From: Kitasatospora azatica KCTC 9699
GTDB taxonomy: Bacteria; Actinomycetota; Actinomycetes; Streptomycetales; Streptomycetaceae
Direction: 5' to 3'
DNA length: 64,000 bases
Assembly (NCBI RefSeq): GCF_000744785.1
Contig: NZ_JQMO01000003.1
Span: 2,170,001 to 2,234,000 of the forward strand
The translations under genes and the position numbers were made by a program. The notes under the pieces are model-generated. The model did not search any database. It saw only the letters and a program-made list of their open reading frames with translations, and had not been told where the DNA came from. Shown here piece by piece: positions 1-6,688 of the stretch (position 1 is its first letter; every line of letters begins with the position of its first letter).

Positions 1-244
1 CATCGACCGGCTTCACCGCCGGTGGCTGCTCGCTCGGCCCGGCCGCGACCGCCGCCGTCCAGAACCGGTGCACCTCGGTGAGGTGTTCGACCAGTTCGCG
101 CAGCGACCAGTCCGGGCAACTGGGGACGCGGGCGTCCAGGTCGGGCGAGGCGGCGACGGCGGCGCGCAGGGCCGCTGAGCGGTCCTCGATCAGGCTCAGC
201 ACGTTCGCGAAAGCTAGGGTCTCGAAGGACGGTGTCGGGGTCAT
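1..244 (-). CDS. Maleylpyruvate isomerase-fold (mycothiol-dependent type) protein, partial
   Basis: The reading frame starts at an ATG on the minus strand (243-244 end) and runs off the left edge, so only about the first 81 residues are present. The N-terminal sequence carries the pattern CPDWSLRELVEHL, which is typical of the actinobacterial TIGR03083/DinB-like four-helix family that includes mycothiol-dependent maleylpyruvate isomerase. Many members have no known substrate, so no specific reaction is claimed. It is divergent from ltrA, with about 88 bases between the two starts. Confidence 0.7.
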   Translation of the reverse strand, partial: MTPTPSFETLAFANVLSLIEDRSAALRAAVAASPDLDARVPSCPDWSLRELVEHLTEVHRFWTAAVAAGPSEQPPAVKPVD

Positions 245-332
245 CCCCGCTTCGTATCATCCGCCGCTGACAGTCGGTCAGAAACGAGGCGGCGGCGCTG
301 CCGTCCGGCGGCCGCCCACCGGCGCTGGAACA

Positions 333-1490
333 ATGCCGCTCGTGACCCCGACCCCCGCCGCGACCCCCGAATCCGAGGAGGTCCGCCCGCTCGAGCTCTT
401 CTTCGACCTGGTCTTCGTCTTCACGATCACCCAGATCGCCTCGGTCCTCGCCGCCGAGCCGAGTGCGGCGAGCCTCGGGCGGGCGGCCGTGCTGCTGACC
501 ATCACCTGGTGGATGTACGGCGGGTACGCGTGGCTGACCAATGCGCTGGACCTGGACCGGACCGGGCCGCGGCTGTTGCTGCTGACCGGGACGGCCGGGT
601 TCTTCGTGATGTCGCTGGCGGTGCCGCGGGCGGCGCGGCCGGGGCCGTGGGGCTTGGTGTTCGGGGCCGCCTACCTGGCGGTGGTGGTGGTGCACACGGT
701 GGGGTTCATCGGGACCTCGGGGCATCGCGGGATCGCCCGGATCGGGCCGGTCAACCTGGTCAGCGCGTTGCTGGTGCTGGTGGCGGGGCTGCTGCCGGCC
801 CACCAGCGGCCGTGGGTGTGGGCGCTGGCCTGCCTGCTGGAGTGGGTGACGCCGTTCCTGGTCGGGGTCGGCGGCTTCAGCGTCGGGGTCGGGCACTTCG
901 TGGAGCGTCACGGGCTGGCGGTGATCATCGTGCTCGGCGAGTCGATCACCGAGGTCGGGGCGGCGTCCGGGCACCTGGACGAGCCGGGGACGCTGCTCGG
1001 CGGGGCGCTGCTGGCGCTGGCCTCGAGCGCGGCCATGTGGTGGCTCTACTTCGACCGGGAGGAGCGCGACAGCGCGATGCTGCTGGAGCGGGTGCCGGAG
1101 CTGCGGCGCCCACGGGTCGCGGTGTACTCCTTCGGCTACGCGTACCTGGTGATGGTCTTCGGCATCGCGGTCGCCGCGGTCGGGATGCAGGAGGCGATCG
1201 TCTCCTTCGGCGAGCCGCTGCACGGCACCGCCGCCGGGCTGCTCCCGCTCGGCAGCGCGCTCTTCCTGGTCGGCCTGGCCTGCTTCCGGCGTTCGCTCTC
1301 CGGCAACTGGCCGACCGCTCGGCTGGTCGCGGCGGTCGGCGTCGCGGGGGCGGGCCTGGCCGCCGCGCAGTGGGCCGGCGGCGCGGCGCTGCTGGCGGTG
1401 AACGGCGTGCTGCTGCTCGGGTTGATCCTCTGGGAGCGGTACCGGACGTGGGAGCAGGACCGGACGAGCCTGACCGGGACGCCGGTCTGA
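333..1490 (+). CDS. ltrA: Low temperature requirement protein A (LtrA) family membrane protein
   Basis: This 385-residue protein is almost wholly hydrophobic with many predicted membrane helices. The signature near residue 16, LELFFDLVFVFTITQ, is the hallmark of the LtrA family. The family was named from a Listeria mutant unable to grow in the cold, but the biochemical role remains unknown. The frame is open back to 78, but ATG 333 is chosen because the family motif begins close behind it and the upstream extension is Arg/Ser-rich with no family resemblance. The stop codon lies inside a 17-bp tandem repeat. It is probably monocistronic, since the next gene has its own MerR-type promoter. Confidence 0.85.
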   Translation: MPLVTPTPAATPESEEVRPLELFFDLVFVFTITQIASVLAAEPSAASLGRAAVLLTITWWMYGGYAWLTNALDLDRTGPRLLLLTGTAGFFVMSLAVPRAARPGPWGLVFGAAYLAVVVVHTVGFIGTSGHRGIARIGPVNLVSALLVLVAGLLPAHQRPWVWALACLLEWVTPFLVGVGGFSVGVGHFVERHGLAVIIVLGESITEVGAASGHLDEPGTLLGGALLALASSAAMWWLYFDREERDSAMLLERVPELRRPRVAVYSFGYAYLVMVFGIAVAAVGMQEAIVSFGEPLHGTAAGLLPLGSALFLVGLACFRRSLSGNWPTARLVAAVGVAGAGLAAAQWAGGAALLAVNGVLLLGLILWERYRTWEQDRTSLTGTPV

Positions 1491-1521
1491 CCGGAACGCC
1501 GGTCTGAACGGAACGCCGGTC
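1471..1521 (+). repeat. Three 17-bp tandem repeats straddling the ltrA stop codon
   Basis: Units at 1471-1487, 1488-1504 and 1505-1521 read TGACCGG(G/A)ACGCCGGTC with one or two changes. The true ltrA stop is the first three bases of unit 2. Because 17 is not a multiple of three, the TGA of each unit lies in a different frame. A second, imperfect repeat (TCAGGACACTGG twice) follows at about 1525-1553. Confidence 0.9.
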
Positions 1522-1568
1522 CGGTCAGGACACTGGCCGGATCAGGACACTGGTCCGAACGGAATGGG

Positions 1569-1600
1569 CTGGCCTTGACGTCAGCGTCAAGGTCTACCGT
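1569..1600 (+). promoter_or_regulatory. Putative MerR-type promoter/operator
   Basis: A perfect 8-bp inverted repeat with a 4-bp centre, CCTTGACGTCAGCGTCAAGG, occupies 1573-1592. A -10-like TACCGT sits at 1595-1600. A weak -35 (CTGGCC/TGGCCT, about 1569-1575) would give the 19-20 bp spacer that is characteristic of promoters activated by MerR proteins. It lies about 40 bp before the MerR gene, which suggests autoregulation of the merR-thioredoxin pair. The palindrome is seen directly; the hexamer assignment is inference. Confidence 0.65.
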
Positions 1601-1632
1601 CGAGTCGAACGAGCGGGCAGGAGGCCGAGGTC

Positions 1633-2049
1633 ATGCGGATCGGGGAGCTGGCGGAGCGCGCGGGGACGACCACCCGGACGCTGCGGTACTACGAGGCGCG
1701 CGGGCTGCTGAGCGCCCGGCGCAACGGGAACGGGTACCGGGCGTACGGCGAGGAGGACCTGCAGCTGGTCCGGCAGATCCGGCTGCTGCAGGACTTCGGC
1801 TTCGAGCTGGAGGACACCCGGCCGTTCGTGGAGTGCCTGCAGGCGGGGCATCCGGCGGGGGACTCCTGCCCGGCCTCGCTGGAGGTGTACCGGCGCAAGC
1901 TGGCGGAGCTGGATGCCTGTCTGGCCCGCCTCGGCGAGGTGCGCGAGCAGGTGGCGGGGCAACTGGCCCGGGCCGAGCTGACGGCCGCGAGCGCCGGCGA
2001 CCCGCGCTGTGAACTGACCGACGAGTGGAGGGGCAAGGAAGATGGCTGA
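1633..2049 (+). CDS. MerR family transcriptional regulator
   Basis: This 138-residue protein starts with the MerR winged-helix DNA-binding domain (MRIGELAERAGTTTRTLRYY, residues 1-20) followed by a long coiled-coil helix around residues 80-110. Cysteines are present at about positions 71, 80 and 96, in the C-terminal sensing half, and could bind metal or respond to redox, but no recognised metal site is clear. The ATG is preceded by GCAGGAGG. The 3' end overlaps the thioredoxin gene by 8 bp, so the two are co-transcribed and the thioredoxin is the likely target. A strong palindrome lies just upstream. Confidence 0.88.
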   Translation: MRIGELAERAGTTTRTLRYYEARGLLSARRNGNGYRAYGEEDLQLVRQIRLLQDFGFELEDTRPFVECLQAGHPAGDSCPASLEVYRRKLAELDACLARLGEVREQVAGQLARAELTAASAGDPRCELTDEWRGKEDG

Positions 2050-2368
2050 CAAGTTGGCAGCGGTGACCGACCAGACCTTCGCCGATGAGGTGCTCGGCAG
2101 CGAGCTCCCGGTGCTGGTGGACTTCACCGCGGACTGGTGCCCGCCGTGCCGGATGATCGCCCCGGTGCTGGAGGCGGTGGCGGCGGAGGAGGCACACCGT
2201 CTCAAGGTGGTGTCTCTGAATGTGGACACCAACCCGGAGACCCAGGCCGCGTACGGGGTGCTGTCGATGCCGACGCTGATCGTCTTCCGCAACGGTGAGC
2301 CGGTGAAGTCGATGGTCGGCGCGCGGGCCAAGGCGAAGCTGCTGCGCGAGCTGGCCGAGGTGGTCTGA
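2042..2368 (+). CDS. trxA: Thioredoxin with atypical WCPPC active site
   Basis: This 108-residue single-domain thioredoxin has the usual fold markers: the LVDFTADWCPPCRMIAPVLE strand-helix region (about residues 25-44), the Asp-rich VVSLNVDTNP strand, and the cis-proline in SMPTLIVF (about residue 77). The active site is WCPPC rather than WCGPC; a proline after the first cysteine is expected to change the redox potential and partner choice. It is translationally coupled to the MerR gene upstream (8-bp overlap), suggesting inducible expression rather than being the housekeeping thioredoxin. The SD GAGGGGCAAGG lies within the merR end. Confidence 0.9.
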   Translation: MADKLAAVTDQTFADEVLGSELPVLVDFTADWCPPCRMIAPVLEAVAAEEAHRLKVVSLNVDTNPETQAAYGVLSMPTLIVFRNGEPVKSMVGARAKAKLLRELAEVV

Positions 2369-2399
2369 GCCGACGTGGTGCGTGTACCGGGAAACCGGG

Positions 2400-2429
2400 T
2401 TGCGAGGGGTTCCGGGGCGTACCTATCCT
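2400..2429 (+). promoter_or_regulatory. Predicted sigma-70 promoter of the T-box leader
   Basis: TTGCGA (2400-2405) and TATCCT (2424-2429) are separated by 18 bp, and the predicted transcript would start just before stem I of the T-box leader. The match is moderate. Confidence 0.5.
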
Positions 2430-2627
2430 CATTGATCAACGCGACGACGGAGACAAGTAGCCGCGGGTGTTCGCGAGCCGAGAGAGCCGCCGGCAGCTGT
2501 GAAGGCGGACTCGCGCCCCGTGGTGAAGACACTCTCGAGCGTTGACGCAGTGCAATGAGGCCGCCGCCCTCCAGGCGTCGGCGAAAGCGCGGTGGCACCG
2601 CGAGTCACCCTTCTCGCCCGCGCTTCC
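2430..2627 (+). promoter_or_regulatory. T-box leader (tRNA-sensing riboswitch) with GAC (Asp) specifier
   Basis: The base of stem I is formed by CATTG (2430-2434) with CAATG (2553-2557) and TCAACGC (2436-2442) with GCGTTGA (2539-2545). Inside it are the loop-E partner AGTA (2456-2459) and GAA (2525-2527) followed at once by GAC (2528-2530), the expected position of the specifier codon, which would read tRNA-Asp. The conserved T-box sequence GGTGGCACCGCG is at 2591-2602. Its TGGC (2593-2596) would pair with an uncharged GCCA 3' end, and tRNA-Asp normally has discriminator G. A hairpin (AAGCGCGG with CCGCGCTT, about 2585-2626) follows without a U-run, so control could be by termination or by sequestering the downstream SD. 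Confidence 0.85.
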
Positions 2628-2660
2628 AAGGGATCAGCCGAGGTCCGTCGGAGGACAGCG

Positions 2661-4067
2661 ATGATCCACCCCACCGAACACACCCCTGCAGCCGAACACA
2701 CCCCTGCAGCTCAGCGCGTTCCGGCAGCTCAGGACAGCCCCGCAGCTCAGCACAGCCCCGCAGCCGAGCGCACCCTGGTCGCGCAGCTGGCCGAGGCGGT
2801 CGGACGGACCGTCACCGTCTGCGGCTGGGTGCAGACCTCCCGCCTGCAGAGCGTGATGCAGTTCGTCCTGGTCCGCGACCACACCGGTACCGTCCAGGTC
2901 ACCCACCGCCGCGACGGCGGCGAGCTGGAGGCCGCGCTCGACGGCCTGAGCACCGAGTCGGCGGTTCGGATCACCGGCCGGGTGGTGGCGAACCCGGTGG
3001 TCAAACTGGGCGGCCTGGAGCTGCTGCCGGAGGCGGTCGAGCTGCTCGGCCGGGCCGAGGGCCCGCTGCCGATCGACGAGCAGTCGGGGCCCGAGCACCG
3101 CTCGGACTGGCGCTTCCTCGACATCCGCCGCCGGCCCGCCGCGCAGCTGCTGTTCGCCGTGCAGACCGCCTTCGAGGCGGGCCTGCGCGAGTACGCCTAC
3201 GCGCACGGGTGCACCGAGCTGCACACGCCCAAGCTGATGGGCACCGCCTCCGAGTCCGGCGCCGAGGTCTTCAAGCTCGGCTACTTCGGCGGCGACGCGT
3301 ACCTCGCCCAGTCGCCGCAGTTCTACAAGCAGATGGCGATCGCCTCCGGCATCGACCGGGTCTTCGAGATCGGCCCGGTCTTCCGCGCCGAGCCCTCCTT
3401 CACCTCCCGCCACGCCACCGAGTTCACCGGCGTGGACGTCGAACTGGGCTGGACCCGGGACGTCGAGGACGTGCAGGCCTTCGAGGAGGGCATGATCGCG
3501 CACGCGCTGGGCCTGGTGGCCGAGCGGTACGGCCAGTGGATCCGCGAGGAGCTCGGCGTCGAGGTAAAGGTCCCGACCACCCCGTTCCCGCGGATCACCA
3601 TGGCGGACGCCCAGCAGCTGCTGCGCGCCCGCGGGTGGGACCCGGAGGGCGCCAAGGTCGACCTCGACCCCGAGGGCGAGCGGCTGCTCGCCGCCCACCT
3701 GCAGGAGCAGACGGGGCACGAGTTCGTCTTCGTCACCCACTACCCGGCGAGCATCCGGCCCTTCTACCACGCGCGCCCGGCCGACCGGCCCGACCTGACG
3801 CTCAGCTTCGACCTGCTCTGGAAGGGCCTGGAGGTCACCACCGGCGCCCAGCGTGAGCACCGCTACGAGGTGCTCACCGACCAGGCCGCGGAGAAGGGCA
3901 TGTCGCTCGCCCCGCTCACCGACTACCTCAACTGCTTCCGGTACGGCTGTCCGCCGCACGGCGGCTTCGGCATGGGCCTCAGCCGGATGCTGATGGTCCT
4001 GCTGGGGCTGAGCTCGATCCGCGAGGCGGTCTTCCTGTTCCGCGGCCCGAACCGCCTGACCCCGTAG
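2661..4067 (+). CDS. aspS: Aspartate--tRNA(Asp/Asn) ligase, archaeal type
   Basis: This 468-residue class IIb synthetase attaches aspartate to tRNA. It has an OB-fold anticodon domain (about residues 35-135; VTVCGWVQTSR) and a catalytic core with motif 2 (VFEIGPVFRAEPSFTSRHAT) and motif 3 (GFGMGLSRMLMVLLGL, with Ser in place of the usual Glu before Arg). It is close to the archaeal length (about 435) and lacks the GAD insertion of the ordinary ~590-residue bacterial AspRS, so it is probably a second, possibly non-discriminating enzyme. The start at 2661 is set by GGAGG seven bases upstream. The first 35 residues are a hexapeptide repeat absent from the family. Expression is controlled by the T-box leader. 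Confidence 0.88.
   Translation: MIHPTEHTPAAEHTPAAQRVPAAQDSPAAQHSPAAERTLVAQLAEAVGRTVTVCGWVQTSRLQSVMQFVLVRDHTGTVQVTHRRDGGELEAALDGLSTESAVRITGRVVANPVVKLGGLELLPEAVELLGRAEGPLPIDEQSGPEHRSDWRFLDIRRRPAAQLLFAVQTAFEAGLREYAYAHGCTELHTPKLMGTASESGAEVFKLGYFGGDAYLAQSPQFYKQMAIASGIDRVFEIGPVFRAEPSFTSRHATEFTGVDVELGWTRDVEDVQAFEEGMIAHALGLVAERYGQWIREELGVEVKVPTTPFPRITMADAQQLLRARGWDPEGAKVDLDPEGERLLAAHLQEQTGHEFVFVTHYPASIRPFYHARPADRPDLTLSFDLLWKGLEVTTGAQREHRYEVLTDQAAEKGMSLAPLTDYLNCFRYGCPPHGGFGMGLSRMLMVLLGLSSIREAVFLFRGPNRLTP
2676..2765 (+). repeat. Five 18-bp tandem repeats coding (E/Q)xxPAA in the AspRS N-terminus
   Basis: Five consecutive 18-bp units encode EHTPAA, EHTPAA, QRVPAA, QDSPAA and QHSPAA. The first two are nearly identical in DNA, which indicates recent expansion by slippage. 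The segment is likely disordered and is not part of the conserved synthetase. Confidence 0.85.
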
Positions 4068-4131
4068 CCCCTGCGGGCCTCCACGAACTACAGTGCGAGG
4101 CGCCCCGCAGCCCACGGAAAGGCCGCTCAGC

Positions 4132-5241
4132 GTGATACCCCTCTGGTCGCGAACCCAGCAGCAGGACTACCGCAGCCGGGTTCGCGGCACGCTGCTCGGC
4201 GGGGCGATCGGTGACGCGCTCGGCGCCGGGATCGAGTTCGAGTCGCTGGACAAGATCCGCGCCGCGCACGGTCCGGCCGGGGTCACCGGGTACGTCCAGG
4301 CCTACGGGCGGCGCGGGGCGGTCACCGACGACACCCAGATGGTGCTGTTCACGGTGGACGGGCTGATCCGGGCCCACGTCCGTCAGGCCACCGGCGGCTG
4401 GCACCCGCCGACCGACGTGCACCACGCCTACCTGCGCTGGGCCGCCACCCAGCGCGACTGGGGGCCGGACGAGCGCCGCAAGGACCTCGGCTGGCTGGGC
4501 CGCGAGGAGTGGCTGTACGCCCAGCGGGCGCCCGGCTCGGCCTGCCTGTCCGGGCTCTCCGGACCGGACGCCGAGCGGCTCGGCACCCTGGAGGCGCCGA
4601 AGAACCCGCACTCCAAGGGCTGCGGCACGGTGATGCGGGCCGCGCCGTTCGGGCTGCTGCTCGGCTGGGAGCCCGCGCTGGTCTTCCAACTCGCCATCGA
4701 GTGTTCGGTGCTGACCCATGGTCACCCCACCGGTTACCTCTCGGCCGGGGCCTTCGCGGTGATCGTGCACACCGTGCTGCGCGGCGGCACCGTGGAGGAG
4801 GGCGTGGAGCTGGCGCTGGCCCTGCTGGCGGAGCGCCCGGGGCACGAGGAGACGGTGACGGCGCTGCGCGCGGCGCTGGCCGCGGTACGGGCCGGGGAGC
4901 CGTCGCCGGAGCGGGTGGCCGGCCTGGGGGAGGGCTGGGTGGCCGAGGAGGCGCTGGCGATCGGGGTGTACTGCGCGCTGGTGGCCGAGGACGTCCGCTC
5001 GGGATTGCTGCTGGCGGTCAACCACTCGGGGGACAGCGACTCCACCGGGACGGTCTGCGGCAGCCTGCTGGGTGCGCTGCATGGCGAGACGGCGCTGCCC
5101 GCCGAGTGGCTCGCGGAGCTGGAAGGCCGCGGCACCGTCCTGCAGTTGGCCGACGACCTGGTGCTGGAACTGAGCCACGGCGCCGAGTTGCACGGCCCGG
5201 GCGCGGGGCCCGCCTGGCGCGAGCGCTACCCGGTCGGGTAG
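4132..5241 (+). CDS. ADP-ribosylglycohydrolase family protein
   Basis: This 369-residue protein removes ADP-ribose from proteins or related substrates by analogy with DraG/ARH enzymes. The all-helical fold shows both metal-site motifs: GAIGDALGAGIEFE and TDDTQM in the N-terminal part, and NHSGDSDSTG in the C-terminal part (two Mg or Mn ions). GTG 4132 is preferred because GGAAAGG lies nine bases upstream; a GTG at 4093 in the same frame is the alternative. A possible -10 TACAGT is at 4088. The target is unknown; no ADP-ribosyltransferase is nearby. Confidence 0.88.
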   Translation: MIPLWSRTQQQDYRSRVRGTLLGGAIGDALGAGIEFESLDKIRAAHGPAGVTGYVQAYGRRGAVTDDTQMVLFTVDGLIRAHVRQATGGWHPPTDVHHAYLRWAATQRDWGPDERRKDLGWLGREEWLYAQRAPGSACLSGLSGPDAERLGTLEAPKNPHSKGCGTVMRAAPFGLLLGWEPALVFQLAIECSVLTHGHPTGYLSAGAFAVIVHTVLRGGTVEEGVELALALLAERPGHEETVTALRAALAAVRAGEPSPERVAGLGEGWVAEEALAIGVYCALVAEDVRSGLLLAVNHSGDSDSTGTVCGSLLGALHGETALPAEWLAELEGRGTVLQLADDLVLELSHGAELHGPGAGPAWRERYPVG

Positions 5242-5292
5242 CGGCCCTGGGAATTGTCAGACGGGCCCCAGCGCCAGACGGGCCGGGGTCGA

Positions 5293-5505
5293 TCAGCGGG
5301 AGCCGAACGTTCCGTCGCCCGCCGCCCCGGCGAAGGCCTGCCATGCGTCGGCGGAGAAGCTCAGTCGTGGACCGGCCGGATCCTTGGAGTCGCGGACCGC
5401 GACCACGGCGGCTGTCGGAACCGCGATCTCCACGCAGTTCCCGTTCGGTCCGCTGTGGCTGCTCTTGCGCCAACTCGGTTCAACGGTCAGGGCCTTGGTG
5501 CGCAT
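5293..5505 (-). CDS. DUF397 domain-containing protein
   Basis: This 70-residue protein contains the DUF397 core: WRKSSHSGPNGNCVEIA and VAVRDSKDPAGPRLSF. DUF397 proteins are small actinobacterial partners of Scr1-type XRE regulators and are often described as the toxin-like or effector half of the pair. The start at 5505 has GGAGG nine bases upstream and gives a 26-bp overlap with the end of the regulator gene, showing translational coupling. A longer start at 5523 is possible but lacks a better SD. Confidence 0.88.
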   Translation of the reverse strand: MRTKALTVEPSWRKSSHSGPNGNCVEIAVPTAAVVAVRDSKDPAGPRLSFSADAWQAFAGAAGDGTFGSR

Positions 5506-6358
5506 TCTCGTAAGCCTCCGCATAGGTGGTGAGCAACGACCGGGACTCGGCGACCCCGAAGGCCGCCGCTCGTAGGTGGTCGTAGAGACCGGTATAGCGG
5601 CGGACGTCGTGCTCTTTCTCGAGGTAGAGGTCGCTCGTCACTCCTTCGAAGTAGACGACTGTGGAATCGGCTGACTCCGGGAACTCCATCAGGGAGAATG
5701 TCCCGGTCATGCCGGGGTGGGCGCCGGCCTGGAACGGGATCACCTGGATGTTGACGTTGGCCTGCTCGCTGACCTCCAGCAGGCGGCGCAGCTGCGAGGC
5801 CATCACACCGGGGCCGCCGACCTCCCGGGCGAGCACGGCCTCGTCTATCACCGACCAGAAGCTGGCCAGTTGGTCGTCGCCGCTGAGCCGGTCCTGGCGC
5901 TTGAGGCGCACCTCCACCCGGCGGCGGATCGCGTCCGCGTCGGTGTCCGGCTGGGTGCCGTGCAGCACCGCCTCGGCGTACTCGCGGGTCTGCAACAGGC
6001 CCGGCACGAACGAGGACTCGTAGCTGCGGATCGAGAAGGCCTCCGCCTCCAGGCCGATGTAGACGCTGTACGGGATGTCGCCGAACTCGTTCCACCAGCC
6101 GCGCTGCTTGGACTCGCGGGCCATCTCCATCAGGCTGTCGCGCATCCGCTGGTCGTGCACGTCGTAGACGTCGCACAGGTCGCGGACATCGCGCGGGCTG
6201 ATGCTGCGGCGGCCGTTCTCCAGCCGGCTGATCTTCGACTGGGAGACCATCAGGCGGTCCGCCACCTCTTCGGCGGTCATGCCCTTCTGCTCCCTCAGAC
6301 GGCGCAGCTCGGCGCCGAGTCGCCTGCGGCGGACTGTGGGATTGACGCTGGCGGACAC
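5480..6358 (-). CDS. XRE family helix-turn-helix regulator with Scr1-type (DUF5753) domain
   Basis: This 292-residue protein has an N-terminal XRE helix-turn-helix (about residues 10-65: LRRLREQKGMTAEEVADRLM, SQSKISRLENGRR) and a long C-terminal DUF5753/Scr1 domain (about 95-280; YIGLEAEAFSIRSYESSFVP and PGLLQTREYA). Such proteins occur in dozens in streptomycetes, usually next to a DUF397 gene as here, and include regulators of development and secondary metabolism. The GTG start at 6358 has GGAGG five bases upstream. Its specific targets cannot be read from the sequence. Confidence 0.9.
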   Translation of the reverse strand: MSASVNPTVRRRRLGAELRRLREQKGMTAEEVADRLMVSQSKISRLENGRRSISPRDVRDLCDVYDVHDQRMRDSLMEMARESKQRGWWNEFGDIPYSVYIGLEAEAFSIRSYESSFVPGLLQTREYAEAVLHGTQPDTDADAIRRRVEVRLKRQDRLSGDDQLASFWSVIDEAVLAREVGGPGVMASQLRRLLEVSEQANVNIQVIPFQAGAHPGMTGTFSLMEFPESADSTVVYFEGVTSDLYLEKEHDVRRYTGLYDHLRAAAFGVAESRSLLTTYAEAYENAHQGPDR

Positions 6359-6560
6359 ATCGACCTCCGGCGGGCCTCAGGAGTGGTGTGGGGACCTTGC
6401 GGCAGGCGTCGGTGTGCAGACCGACTTGGCCGGCCCCCGGCTCCCAGCAGCATGGCATCCCCGATCGGGTCCGCGCCAAGGAATCGGCTGACCACCGATC
6501 AACTGCGCGAAAACCCAGTGCTGATGGGGGCGGACGTGGTAGTGCGCCCGGGGAGCGCGG

Positions 6561-6599
6561 CGGGGCGGTCGCTCCGCTGTTTCGGAAGCGACCGCCCCG
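6561..6599 (-). terminator. Rho-independent-like terminator after GPP34 gene
   Basis: A perfect 13-bp stem (6561-6573 with 6587-6599; GGGGCGGTCGCT core) closes a 13-nt loop. There is no long U-run, as is usual for streptomycete hairpins. It lies downstream of the minus-strand GPP34 gene. Confidence 0.75.
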
Positions 6600-6613
6600 T
6601 GTGCCGGTGTGCG

Positions 6614-6680
6614 GTGGAGCTGTTTGACGGGTGGAGCTGCTGACGCGTGGAGCCTGTTGACTCGTGGAGCTGTTCGCCGG
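6614..6680 (-). repeat. About four 17-bp tandem repeats just after the GPP34 stop codon
   Basis: Units at 6614-6630, 6631-6646, 6647-6663 and 6664-6680 share GTGGAGC(C)TG(T/C)TGAC on the plus strand. They lie within 10 to 75 bases downstream of the minus-strand stop codon, upstream of the terminator. Confidence 0.8.
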
Positions 6681-6688
6681 CGGTCGGG

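Larger units (their letters stand above)
6359..6688. other. Noncoding stretch between the Scr1 regulator and GPP34 gene
   Basis: No convincing gene is present in these 330 bases. It holds the upstream region of the Scr1-type regulator, a strong terminator (6561-6599) and a 17-bp tandem repeat (6614-6680). Confidence 0.7.

Noticed and set aside
2430..2627. Considering the leader as a transcription attenuator with leader peptide
   Set aside because: The conserved T-box sequence, loop-E parts and stem I pairing explain the region better; no leader peptide with Asp codons is present.
2634..4115. Minus-strand frame opposite aspS
   Set aside because: AspRS motifs on the plus strand and the T-box leader show which strand is coding.
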